Shown: positions 53,901 through 63,914 of the stretch, piece after piece
Position numbering within the stretch: the first letter of the stretch is position 1
Layout of the letters: every line of letters begins with the position of its first letter
Assembly (NCBI GenBank): GCA_963514095.1
Contig: OY741268.1
Coordinates: 11,988,208 to 12,052,207 of the forward strand
DNA from: Eutrigla gurnardus
Taxonomy: Eukaryota > Chordata > Actinopteri > Perciformes > Triglidae
Direction: 5' to 3'
Length of the DNA stretch: 64,000 bases
Notes under the pieces: generated by a model
What the model saw: only the letters and a program-made list of their open reading frames with translations
Databases searched by the model: none
Told to the model about the DNA's origin: nothing
Program-made: the position numbers and the translations under genes

Positions 53901-55854
53901 CTTCTTCAATTGGCAGCTTCTGGGCCTTCTCTGAGACTCCCCGAACACACAGGCTTTTTCAGAGTTAAGACAAAATGGACGATGATTTTATCTAACTCAA
54001 GGACTGGAAAACAAAATTGTGTTTATAACATGAGCGTAGACAAACAAAACCTCAAGGGAAATAAGTTTATATTCCAGAAGCAAATAACTCTTTACACAGG
54101 CGGATATTAATCTTGAGCCTCAAAGTCCAAACGCTTCGATTACTTACAACAACCTCACCGCTAATGCTAACATGGATTTTTAAAGTCTTGCATGATTTTC
54201 AATGAACGATATCCTCATTTCTTTTGTCTTTTTTTCAGCAGCACTGTCACCCTTCTCCGTGACCCGTCGCATCGGCCACCCTTACCAGAACCGGACGCCA
54301 CCCAAGAGGAAAAAGCCTCGCACCTCCTTCAGCCGGGTGCAGATCTGCGAGCTGGAGAAGCGTTTTCACCGTCAGAAATACCTGGCGTCGGCCGAGCGCG
54401 CCACGTTGGCCAAGGCCCTGAAGATGACGGACGCACAAGTCAAGACCTGGTTTCAGAACAGGCGGACAAAATGGCGGTAAGATTCCAGACGTTCTCTCTC
54501 TTGAAAGCGCCGTAGTGTAGCTCCATCTCCTCCGCTGGTGTGAAAGCAGAGAATAGTGAAGCCAAAGTGTCGTAATCCTCTCTTCCACGTGTCAAATATT
54601 TGCTCATATCTTCTCCCTCATCATCTACTTAAGCAAAACAAAGAGGTGGATTTCCAGAAGTCGTTTGTCTTTATGAGGGCAGGATGTTGATTGAAATCAT
54701 TCCTTCCAAATATTTCCCCCTTTATCAGAAATCGACACCGAATGTGTCCATGTTTGTGCTCTCGGCTCCAAAATGCCGCCCGATGTTTTACTTGAGGCAA
54801 AATGGCCCGCGGCCCAAGCATCGGAGGCGTCGTACGACACAACACCTTATTTTGCTTAGCTTAGCTGCCAGTCGAGGCCAGTTCACTTGACCAAGCACAA
54901 TTACTCCTGAGCCTCCTGAAAGGCCTTTTAGAAACCTGCTGCCCGAAGCAATACTGAAACACTCACAGGAGGAATGGACTGCCAAGAAGAAGAAAAAAAC
55001 ACACGCATGCACACTCTTTCACTTCATTCTAACTGTTGTTTATAGCCATTTGGAAGTAAATGAGCAGGGAATCAAATTAGGAAGCCCTGCCCTTAGTTAA
55101 AGGGACAGGACGCATATTTCATAAGCATATTATGGACAGGTAAATTACCTTTTAGGGGTTTTTAATGTTTAAATGATCCTAAAGCTTTTTAGAACGAGTT
55201 TGAATTGAATACACGCAGAAGACACTTACTGTTTTTTTGTTTTTTGTGTCTGGTTAACATTTACAACTTATTTCTTTGGCGTCTTTGTTCTTTGTCTTAA
55301 ACAAATTTAGTTTGATGATCCCCTTTTAAAAAGTGATTTCCGGTAGCGTTCCTCTAAAAGATGTGATAAAAAGGAATTTGCTTGACATAATACATCACCA
55401 AACTAAAATAAAGACTTAATAGCATGTCATACGTACGTAACAAGGGCATTGGCTTGTGTGTTTTTTTTTCGGATTTCCTGGTTTTGCGGAGATTTATGCA
55501 TTTCCCCGTAGTGTGCACCTGATAGGATGAGCGTGAGGGATGTCTTGGCGTGACGACTACGCTAGTAACAAGAGGATGATCAAATCAACAGCCAGGGAAT
55601 GAGATTATGATAATGCTGTTAACAATAATGTGTGGCTAATGGGTGGAGGTCGTGTGCATGAAAGAGTGTTTTAGAGGAGTGTTTCCGCCTGTGATTTCTA
55701 ACCTGCCATTTATATTTCCTCGTTTATTTTGACGGCAATCATTTGTTTATTATGATTTGTATCAATAGTAGCGTCAGCCTAATTTTAAATGAGACGAGGA
55801 AATGCTTCATTGTTCTTTGATTTGCATCTTCCTGGCGCGCGCGCATGCACACAC

Positions 55855-55932
<78 letters not shown>

Positions 55933-56065
55933 AAAAATGTCCTAAATTGAAAATGAAAGAATCTTCTGCTGCATCGGGAGCTCACTTCTGAAAAGAGAAA
56001 CAAACAAACAAACATATAAACAGATGTGACGTTCCATCTTGAGGCAGGACGTGTGGTGCCCCCCC

Positions 56066-56096
<31 letters not shown>

Positions 56097-57289
56097 ACAC
56101 ATCTGCCACTCATCCTGATCAGCTGTCATTTAGCCTCAAGCTGAAGAAACCGGCACACATTTAAATATGATTTAAATGACTGTTTGAGACACATATAACT
56201 GTGCTTTGCTTTTATCTTGATTTATTTACTGCTTTGATTTCTCTGCCTTTTTAAAATGTTACATAGCCACGACCAACTGCCAAATAACATAAAGTACACT
56301 CCAAAATATCATAAATATTACTGAAAATCCATAAAGAAAGGCATATATTCTTTCTTTTTCTTAATGCTCTTATTTTTCAACAAGTTGCAACTTTGTTTAG
56401 GCAGTTCATAAGACAAGTGGCAGCATCTGTCTGACATCCTTTGATGCAGTGGTTTCTGACTCCAGACAAAAAGGAAGCAATCGCGCCGACCAACCCACCA
56501 ACAGTATAATAAGACAAAACAGTCATATCAGGAAGCATGTGATTCAACAAGCCAATCAGATCCCCTTCCACATGCAGGCTCATATTGAATATACCGCCCC
56601 CATCTGAATATCTCCATGGTTCGAGAACTACCTTTACAAAGGCGGTCCATGTTTTCTGATGATCAGAGCTTTTCCAGGAGGAAGTCTTAAAGCGACAGGC
56701 GCTAAACGCAGGTTTCAGATGGGGAATACAGGTATATTCAGACAGACAGCATGAGAAAAATATTTTTTTTTTCAATAATAAGGCTTGTAAACATGTTCTA
56801 GTAGAAACCCACATTTGAAGTATGAATGTGAAAATGAGCCCGACGTGTCCCCATTAACTTGCAAACCCACCAGGTTGGGATCCCCTGCTTATAATAACTC
56901 CATCCTGTCTATTTGACTTCTGTTGCTTCTTTATGATGATATGAGACACACATTGCAGACAATGCTGCGGTAAGCAGCATTAATACATCTTGTGTGCGTG
57001 CCCCATAAAAATGAACACTATATAGGTCTTATGTCTTCCTCTGTTCCCCTTTTGTCTCGCCCATTCACCCAGGAGACAGACTGCAGAGGAGAGAGAGGCC
57101 GAGAGGCAGCAGGCCAACCGGCTGATGCTGCAGCTTCAGCAGGAAGCCTTCCAGAAGACGTTGAGCCAGCCTCTGCAGCCGGACCCGCTCTGCCTGCACA
57201 ACTCCTCCCTCTACGCCCTGCAGAACCTGCAGCCCTGGGCAGACGACAATAAGGTGACCTCCGTCACCTCCGTGGCTTCTGTAGTGTGA
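46781..57289 (+). CDS. tlx2: TLX-family (HOX11-like) homeobox transcription factor, complete gene, joined from three exons
   Basis: Joining 46781-47288, 54239-54476 and 57073-57289 gives 963 nt, or 320 residues plus TGA, close to the usual 280-330 residues for the family. Seen in the sequence: an EH1-type Groucho/TLE-binding motif HEPISFGIDQIL at residues 17-28; GVIRVPAHRP at 102-111; the PBX-contact FPWM at 154-157; and a homeodomain at about 193-252 with WFQNRR at 240-245 and Thr at homeodomain position 47, which is diagnostic of TLX proteins. Family knowledge: TLX factors specify cranial sensory, dorsal spinal and enteric neurons and the spleen. The paralogue call is uncertain. RFAKDRLTAALSPFS and the ASVV end resemble TLX2, the QLQQEAFQK and TSVTSVAS segments resemble TLX1, and the neighbouring npm1 exon matches the tetrapod TLX3 locus. 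It may be the fish gene formerly called tlx3a. Family assignment is near certain; the symbol is tentative. Confidence 0.93.
47289..48589 (+). other. TLX intron 1, 5' part
   Basis: GTAACA donor at its start. Contains an ATT-rich imperfect trinucleotide zone (47765-47890) and a copy of GGCCTAATAGCAGCT (47438-47452) that also occurs upstream of the gene at 44363-44377. Confidence 0.6.
48352..48425. repeat. (GT)n microsatellite
   Basis: About 37 GT units in TLX intron 1. Confidence 0.97.
48590..48980. promoter_or_regulatory. Candidate intronic enhancer 1
   Basis: Dense TAAT-type sites (CTGATTAATTATTAAATACT), ATTAAATATTCACCATTCCG, TCGTTTAATTTCTC and TGTAATTATTTCGCAGC in a non-repetitive block ending at a CA microsatellite. 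Texture fits a conserved intronic element. Not tested. Confidence 0.38.
48981..49070. repeat. (CA)n microsatellite
   Basis: About 45 CA units. Confidence 0.97.
49279..49300. repeat. Poly-T run
   Basis: Twenty-two consecutive T. Confidence 0.95.
50100..50480. promoter_or_regulatory. Candidate intronic enhancer 2
   Basis: A long non-repetitive block with TGATTTTATTTGCGCGCTGC, AGTGTAATAAATAGC, GGCTTTATTATGGG and AAATTGCATTACCCAGG. It mixes CpGs with AT-rich homeodomain, POU-like and HOX-like (TTTATTATGG) sites. No exon fits. Confidence 0.4.
50834..50915. repeat. (TG)n microsatellite
   Basis: About 40 TG units in TLX intron 1. Confidence 0.97.
50916..53347 (+). other. TLX intron 1, 3' part before the cassette exon
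   Basis: Contains a CpG-rich block (about 52120-52330) with open frames but no in-phase splice sites that I can support. 53200-53340 directly before the cassette exon is balanced in composition, as expected for conserved flanking intron sequence. Confidence 0.4.
53348..53560 (+). CDS. tlx2: Candidate alternative cassette exon in TLX intron 1 (71 codons, phase 1-1)
   Basis: A 213-nt block is flanked by a pyrimidine-rich acceptor (CTCCCTTTCCTTTAG) and a consensus donor (CCCAG|GTGAGT). It is open throughout in one frame only if entered in phase 1, and it leaves in phase 1. That is exactly the phase of the exon 1 donor and of the exon 2 acceptor, so it can be included or skipped without a frameshift. 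Inclusion adds 71 residues between KDRLT and AALSPFS. The segment has an acidic start (EQAEES), a Gly/Pro-rich part, then VWSTVETLAKCYYPELAHLR and DYPFPKGACP. The block is GC-rich and codon-like in a markedly AT-rich intron. I do not recognise a domain. Sequence evidence for an exon is good, but its use in mRNA is inferred. Confidence 0.62.
53561..54238 (+). other. TLX intron between cassette exon and exon 2
   Basis: Starts with GTGAGT, followed by a C-rich run. Ends with a T-rich tract and CAG. No further exon recognised. Confidence 0.6.
54239..54476 (+). CDS. tlx2: TLX gene coding exon 2 (most of the homeodomain)
   Basis: The exon begins after a poly-pyrimidine acceptor (TTTTTTTCAG) and ends at AAATGGCG|GTAAGA. 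With the last G of exon 1 it gives AALSPFSVTRRIGHPYQNR, then the basic KRKKPRTSF homeodomain arm, helix 1 to helix 3 with KTWFQNRRTKWR. Residues 170-249 are encoded. The recognition helix has Thr47, Gln50 and Asn51 (W48, F49). Compared with most TLX proteins there is Thr instead of Ala in SAERATLAK. The frame and both junctions agree with the three-exon structure of vertebrate TLX genes. Confidence 0.96.
55848..55930. repeat. (CA)n microsatellite
   Basis: About 40 CA units after a GCGCGCGCATG alternating purine-pyrimidine start. Confidence 0.97.
56059..56101. repeat. Poly-C run followed by (CA)n
   Basis: Twenty-four C followed by about 10 CA units. Confidence 0.96.
57073..57289 (+). CDS. tlx2: TLX gene coding exon 3 (C-terminus)
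   Basis: The acceptor is TCACCCAG. The first G completes the Arg codon split by intron 2, giving KWRRQTAEEREAERQQAN. It then encodes LMLQLQQEAFQKTL, PDPLCLHNSSLYALQNLQPW, and a tail ending TSVTSVASVV before TGA at 57287-57289. The PDPLCLHNSS.YALQNLQPW block is a TLX signature. The tail matches TLX1/TLX2 endings better than the EEDSSKVPAV-type ending of TLX3. The stop codon sits directly at the edge of a TG-rich simple repeat. Confidence 0.95.
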
Positions 57290-57310
57290 GTGTGTGTGTG
57301 TGTGTGTGTG
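57290..57310. repeat. Short (TG)n at the TLX stop codon
   Basis: TG repeat beginning immediately after the TGA stop. Confidence 0.9.
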
Positions 57311-58055
57311 AGTGGGTGTGTTAGGTGAGGGAGGGAGACACAGAGGGAGGGAGGGACGCAGCTGAGAATGAAAAGTGTTTATCAAAGGGTGAATGGACAG
57401 AAGGGAAGAGTCGCTTCAGACTATTTCAGACATGTCTGACGTTCAAAAATGCAGCCCCGTTGAGGGATTGTCATAGATACGGGAGAATGATGCTTGCTTT
57501 GGAGGAAAGAAAATGTAATGGACATTGTGCTTCCTCACTCATCGATCGTTGGTGGGGGAGCGTGTGTTGTACAGCACAGGAGCCGCGCTGACATTGCTGT
57601 TTGTCCAAATTAAGCATCTGCTATCTTAATATCTAAAGAATGTTGAGTCACTATCCTGCCTTACACCAAGTTTTCGCTTTCCCTTCAGCTGACGGTCTAA
57701 AAGAGAGGAGGGCACTTTATCCGTAAGTGCCAGGAAACAAATGGACACCTCTGTACATGCCCAACTATCAAGACTGCCCCCCCCCTCCCCTCCCTTTTGC
57801 CTCTGGATCCCTCACGAGGCGGCAGACACTCTCTGCCAATAATGGCAAAAAAAGAGACCTCCTGTTTTACGCTTTTGACTTTGTACAATGTAGTAAATGC
57901 ATGTTTCAAAACCTTTTCTGTGTACACTCGGAAGTACCATGGAAGTCAGCTGTGGACTGCAGTGTTCAAGTAGTGGATTGGTGGAACTCCTGATGACGAA
58001 TTCCTCATTATGTTCAATTTAAAGGTGTTTTATATTAAATGATATTGTGACTTTT
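57290..58055 (+). other. Probable TLX 3' UTR
   Basis: The sequence after the stop starts with a TG repeat and continues without a credible exon. A variant poly(A) signal ATTAAA occurs at 58034-58039 followed by TG/T-rich sequence, and a canonical AATAAA lies further on at 58424-58429. The balanced-composition stretch at about 57840-58000 looks like conserved 3' UTR. The exact end is not determinable without transcript data. Confidence 0.4.
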
Positions 58056-60277
58056 TGAAGAGATGACAAACTCTCTGTTTTTCTCCCCTCTCTCTGTGTC
58101 TCGTTGGGTTCTTTCACTCACACTCACCCCCGTTTGTTGTTTGTCACCATTATGAAAACCGCGCAATAATACTTTATGATTTTAGCGAGCTAGTTAGCCT
58201 CGTGAGATTTAGCTATGATTACACATTAAAGTTTCAAACCACCCAAAGGTAAGATACCATCGAACTGTATCAGAAGGACAGCGCAATACCTTTTCTTTTA
58301 GCCATAAAAACTGATGACTACAGCTCCCAGGTGTGGATGTGAAGGAGGGCGTTGCCGAGAAAGAAAAAAAAGAAAGAAAAAAAAGAAACAGCAAAGCGCG
58401 CTCAGCAAAAGCCTCCCTGGATAAATAAAGGTTTGAAAACTGATGCCAGCTCAAATTAGAAGGAGAGCACAGGAGAAAGTGCAAGTTGTGCAGCTGTCAG
58501 GGGAACGTTTGAAAATGCAGCGGTCCGAGTTTTTATTTATGTCTTTTGTTTGGTTCCAGTGATTTAAGTAAAGGACGACGGGCTTTAAGTTTGTGTTGAC
58601 ACGGCTGTCCCTCCTGCTCTTCCTGTAGGGAGTTTGAGCAAAGGGCTGGATTTGTTCCTTGAGAAGCCCCTGTTAATGGTACGTGTGAAAAATGACTTTT
58701 GCAAGAGTCAGATGATTCATGAGAGGCGTTTTCTATCTGTGCTGCAATAATAGATTGGAAACACCTTGAATGCCTGTCACCTTTATCATCACATCTACGT
58801 CTCTCATTCATTCAGGTTGTTGTTTTAGTTGGGACAGGAGGGTGTTTTGGAGGTGGGTAACGTTTTTTTAAATGCTAAGGAAAATGTAAACTACATAAAC
58901 AGAATATAATTCTCAAGGACACCAGCTTTATCTTTAAAAAAAATACACCTTTTTTTGAATGGGAGCTCCCATTGCATTTTTGTTATTGACTTCCATTGTT
59001 GTCTCGTGAATCATGGCCACATGCACGGCAGACACGTAAACATTTGTTATCACCACATCCACCCTATCGTGAAAATGCTTATCGGCCAAGTCATAACAAA
59101 AACGCCCTATCTCGACGCGCAGTAAACGCATCATTCAGGTTCCCTGCTCGTAAATGAGCCCTCGCCGCCATGAACGTCACAGGAAACGGGCGTCGCCTCC
59201 ATGGAGGGCGAACATCTTGTACCTTTCTGTCGGGACACCGTCGGCAGCAGCATCTGGCTGATCCCAGCAGGTTGATGATCTGGTTCGAAGCGGCTGTCTG
59301 CAACTGCAGCCACCCCCGACAACCCCCGTCTCTCAGTGAAACACTGCGCCCATGTTTAGTCAGGATTGAGGGCGTCTTGCCTGGTTGGGATCCTGTCAAT
59401 GGCAGGCAGTCCTCCAGGTGACGCCCCCTCAACCCCCACTTCCTCCGCGCCCCGCTGCTTTCATCTCGCTGTCTCGGATGCCTTGAAGACGTGACTTGGC
59501 CCATTTTACAAAAATTCCTGCCTTTGCTGTTTTCCAAACCGCACATTGTGTTTCTCTGCAGGTGCTTAAAGATTTTTTTTTGTCAAAGCTTTTCTCTCTG
59601 TCTCTCCTCGTCCTTATCCAATAAAATGTCACCACACAAGATGAACAAGAGAGGCTCCGGCGATATCAGACTTCCTATCAAGCACTCTGTTTTGAACAGG
59701 GCCACCAACAACAGCTATTCACCAACATGCGCCGCGTCACGCTCCGTCTGCTCCCGTCACTTGTTTCCATTCTCGAGGGGAGCAGTCGACGTTTGGACGT
59801 CTCTCAGGCAGCTGCTGGGGCTTCAATGGTCAGCCAGGTCCCGTTCATTCTGGCACAACTCCAGCGAATGTCACATTTGACATGAAACGGTCACTTGGTA
59901 ACATTATCGGCCTGCACTTTATTAACACAGCCCGACAATTCTCCTCAGCTATCAGGTAACGACAAAGATGTTTGAACAATTTGTTGACAATTTTGACGGA
60001 TCACCAAACACAAATATTACATCAAATTTAAACAGGAAGTCAGACTTTTGTAGGAGACATTGTTGATTGTCTTTATAAGCAGTTATTAACCAGAAGAAAA
60101 CCTTTGTGTTCACTCTAAAAGAGCGTGATGATTTCAGTCCCATAACATAATCCATATGTTGAGTATTTTGAGTTTGTTACTTCATATAAAGCAAGGAGCA
60201 CAAGACTGTTAAGATAAGCATTAGTCTGGTTATTTAACAGTTCCAGCACCTCCACTATTGTACAACATGACCAACAC
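58056..60277. other. Spacer between TLX and npm1, first part
   Basis: No supported exon. 59150-59480 is GC-richer with long minus-strand open frames (59091-59546), but it shows no homology I recognise and no matching splice sites. AATAAA sequences at 58424 and 59620 could serve longer TLX 3' UTRs. Confidence 0.4.
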
Positions 60278-60944
60278 CAGTGATGGAATGTAAATAAGAA
60301 CATGTACGTTTACTGCACTTACCTACAGATTCATGGTACTTGTACTCTCTGTGAGTATTTGCTGCTTCATCCTTCTACTCGACTACACCTCAGGGGGGAA
60401 TATTGTCATCATGTTTTTACTCCACTACGTTTGTCTGATGGCTTTAGTTACTTCCTGTCCCGTTCAGAGCATGTCTCCATGTCCTTTTTCGTGATGAGAA
60501 AACCATCTTCTGGATCAGCGGGACAATGAACCATCACAAAGCTGATTCAGGGCTGAGCTCATGAAAAGTGGACTTGTAGAGAGATTCGTGGTTCTCACAG
60601 GACAGACAAACATATATGATGATCTTATAGCATTTGATGCATCTCTTTAGATTAAATTAGCCAACAGTGTTTAAAGGAGTTAAAATAACACAATATTAAA
60701 CATCTGCAGCAGTAAAATGAAACATGCACATTAATGCATCAGTTATAATAATCCAGAATCGAGACCGACAGGGAACCTTTTACTGTTGAGTACTTTTACT
60801 TTAAGTGTTTTAAGTACATTTACTGAAAATACTCACACACTGACTTAAGTCAGGTTTTGATTGCAATACGTTTTCTTGTAGTGGAGTATTTTCACTGTGT
60901 ACTTTTACTAAAGTAAAGCATCTGAATACTTCTTACACTTACTA
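60278..60944. mobile_element. Decayed nonautonomous DNA transposon (CAGTGGTGGAA-type)
   Basis: Starts CAGTGATGGAATGTAAATAA and ends CTGAATACTTCTTACACTTA, degraded versions of inverted ends that in intact copies read CAGTGGTGGAA...TTCCACCACTG. Internal landmarks such as GGTACTTGTACTC, TACTCCACTACG, GGCTTTAGTTACTT and ACTTTTACTTTAAGTG follow the order of a very common teleost element. No open frame. Confidence 0.72.
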
Positions 60945-63459
60945 CAAGCCATAAGACTAATATTAATAATACTTTTTTCCCAACTTAATACCAGATGTAA
61001 TGATATCAGTCCCCACAGCTGCCTTAGCCACTAGATTTTGGAGGTAAGCAACAGACTGCCAGAGTCTGTGAGATGGCTGCTAATGTGCTGACAAGTGAGG
61101 CCTTCCTGACAAAAGCTTGTTGACTTTAAAATGCTTCCGCAGCCGTTAGTTTGAGTTACTTGGAAAATAACGATTACATATTCCAACGAAATTCCTCTCA
61201 AGGGACGATCGTTGTTTTGTTGTTGGCTCCATATCCTGCAATAATTGGTCTCCGCTGTGATGTGCAACCAACCGCACAGTAACTTTCTACTGATCGGTGA
61301 AGTATGAGATACAAGGAGGTTTTCACATGTGGGTGAAACCAGGGTAGCGATTGAAAATCACCTGGTTGTGTTCCAGTAGATGTGAAAAATGGAACGCATT
61401 TCAGGTCGACGCGGTTCGACGCCGATGAATGAGACTCACGTCTGCTCGGAAAAATGAAAACAGTTTACATCACGTATGTTTGTCAAAGCCGGTTCTCCCA
61501 GAGCCATTTGTTCATTGATCACTAACCATTAGTAGTGACTCAGTGCCTCAGTGCTCTGGTGATACATGTAATAGTCCCATTTTATTGAGTTTTCTTGTTT
61601 TGTCTTCAAACATATTATTGCTCAGGAGACAAATATCATACTTTCTAATTTCATGTGACTTCCTTTCATACAAATGAGGTAAAGCTCCTGAGTGGAGACT
61701 GTCGGTCCAAATGATGGTAACTGTTCTGCCTCTAAACAGATTCACTTTATTCTCTGAATCAAGAGGGCACCAAGGAACAAATCTGGGAAACGTTTAAGGA
61801 AACATCCACATGGCTCTGTACCGTAAGTCATCATATTGTGGATGTGCCGTTGTATATGAGGATTATTAAACAACTGTTGGCTGCTGCCGTAAGAAAATCC
61901 TGGAGCATCGAGTCATTTCCATCCGAGGCGACCGAAGAATGAGGAACTCTCTCTGCAGTCTGACAGCATGACAGAGACTTCAGAGCCGACCTGACACGCT
62001 TTCATGAGTCTCTCTCACACTATCTCACACACGCACTTGCAAAATGTGCATGCTGGCTCAGATGGACATGTGCAAACAGTTACACACATGCAAGACTATG
62101 CAGGGACAAAAGGCATCCAGAGATATGAGCATCTTATATTTACATTAGGACTAAGTATAAAGTACTGTAAGTAAGTTGCTTTGCTCTGATGTTGACAGTA
62201 ACTTAAGGAACAAATAATGAAAACAATTTGATATTGATTTGACAGAATGTGACTAATATCAGTCATATATATCAGAAAACACATTCTGCCCTACACCTTC
62301 AGGAATCTGTGCTAAATTAAATGTGTTAGGAATATGGGCAACAGCATCATATCTGCCATGAGAACGGATCTGCAGACGTGTCCTGGCAGCGTGTGACACA
62401 TTAATGCCTTCTCAAGCTTTCAGGCATGCATGAAGACAACTCATTCCTTCTGAGTATACTGGCACCGCGGCTCAGTGACTCAACACCTGCTCAATACGGG
62501 GCCGCCTATGCCGACACACTCGGAGGCGCTCATTAAGGCTGGATAGAGGGTTCACAATTAAGCAACTCAGCTGCTGTTTCACTATTTTGGACATTTTGTG
62601 TTCTAGATGTTTGTTTTTCTGCAACAGATATTCAAGTCAAGTCGTCAGGGAGTCAAGGTGAAGGGCTGCCCCTCAAAAAAATATGTCAGTGCTGATTTGG
62701 AAGAATAACAACCTGTCCGCAGTGCCATTGAGCAAAACAGTGAATCATCACAAGCAAATCAAGGAATCCAGAGTGTAGAAAATAAATATATAGCAATAAA
62801 GTAATGGTTAAACTGACATCCTTGGTCTTTGAGCCACACATATAATAAATAATCTCATTTATATGATACTGGATTAAAAGAGACCAGAGAGGAATGTGTT
62901 TATATAGTTGTGTTTGCCTTATTCTCCCTGAAACAAACCATAGATAATCTGTTGTGTGCTGTTTGGAGAGTTTCATACAAGCTTAATGTCTCTTCTCTGT
63001 AATATCTGAGACTGCTCTCTGTTTTATTATCAATATTTTTAACAACCACATAAGACTCTTCAAAGGCTGCAACTGCCCCCTGGGCTGCACTTTTAATATT
63101 ACTGACCAAAGGCCTCTTTTATTTAGTCCAAACAGCACATTAAGTGATAGACATGAGGGGGAATATCCCAATCTTAATATAAAAGCTGTAAAGTTTATTT
63201 AAGGAAAGCATTTTGGATTAGGAAGATACAAAATACCGTACCTTGCAGATACTTAGAAATTTGGTGGTTGTGCAAAGTACAAGATTATTACTATCTAGTC
63301 ATGAAGCCTACTTGCTAACCAAACACTGAAAATTATTTGCCTTCTCTGCTGCCATCTTGTTGTCTTGATGAGTCTTGTTATTTCTTTCCCTGCATATTTT
63401 TTATGCGAGTAGGCTATTGTTTGCAGGCCTAGGTTAATACCACAAATCTAAATAATAAT
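60945..63459. other. Spacer between TLX and npm1, second part
   Basis: AT-rich, no supported exon, RNA gene or repeat apart from the trinucleotide microsatellite at its end. Confidence 0.45.
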
Positions 63460-63510
63460 GATGATAATAATAATAATAATAATAACAACAACAACAACAA
63501 CAACAACAAC

Positions 63511-63569
<59 letters not shown>
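63450..63569. repeat. (AAT)n(AAC)n(AAT)n compound microsatellite
   Basis: About 110 nt of trinucleotide repeat about 300 nt upstream of the npm1 start. The long minus-strand poly-Leu frame through it is an artefact. Confidence 0.96.
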
Positions 63570-63719
63570 AATAGCATTGCTTGAAAGATTATGCATGACC
63601 GCACATCTTTTTTTTAATTTAATCTTTATTCTTTTTTTCATATTTAAAAAAAAAAAAAGTTATTTACTTGTAGGATTACCTCAATCTTTACAACGAGACC
63701 TCCATCTAGTGTTCAACAC

Positions 63720-63865
63720 CGGTACATACAGTTTAATTCGTCCCGCCCAGTCTTTAATTCTATTGGCTCCGGTGTTTTTAAACGTCGTTCGTGTTCTGCG
63801 TCCCCATTGGCTCATCGATGTGTCCGTCACACCAGTTTACGGAAGTGTAACCACCCACTACAAAG
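63720..63865 (+). promoter_or_regulatory. npm1 promoter region with CCAAT and ETS motifs
   Basis: Two inverted CCAAT boxes (ATTGG at 63762-63766 and 63806-63810) lie 44 nt apart, about 100 and 56 nt upstream of the start codon. An ETS-type CGGAAG occurs at 63840-63845. No TATA box is seen. This arrangement fits a housekeeping, growth-regulated promoter. Motif presence is seen; factor binding is inferred from NF-Y and ETS consensus knowledge. Confidence 0.5.
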
Positions 63866-63914
63866 ATGGAGGACGATATCTCAGATTTGAGCAGACCACA
63901 AATGTACTTGTTTG
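63866..63914 (+). CDS. npm1: Nucleophosmin (NPM1) coding exon 1, gene continues beyond window
   Basis: ATG opens MEDDISDLSRPQMYLFG and the exon ends TTTG|GTGAGC in phase 1. Vertebrate NPM1 exon 1 likewise starts MED, has RPQ.YLFG just before the splice site, and splits the following Gly codon after its first base. The product is a pentameric nucleolar histone chaperone acting in ribosome biogenesis and centrosome control. Only the first 16 codons plus one base are inside the window. The paralogue suffix (a or b in fish) cannot be set from this piece. The TLX gene lies upstream in the same orientation, as at the tetrapod TLX3-NPM1 locus. Confidence 0.85.

Larger units (their letters stand above)
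54477..57072 (+). other. TLX intron 2
   Basis: Starts with GTAAGA and ends with TCACCCAG. Contains a CA microsatellite, a poly-C/CA tract and a 145-codon minus-strand open frame (56377-56814) without recognised homology. Confidence 0.8.

Noticed and set aside
59091..59546. 151-codon minus-strand open frame in the TLX-npm1 spacer
   Set aside because: Raised GC explains its length; Arg-rich random-looking sequence, no splice support, no family recognised.
63429..63641. Poly-Leu minus-strand open frame
   Set aside because: Translation of the AAT/AAC microsatellite.
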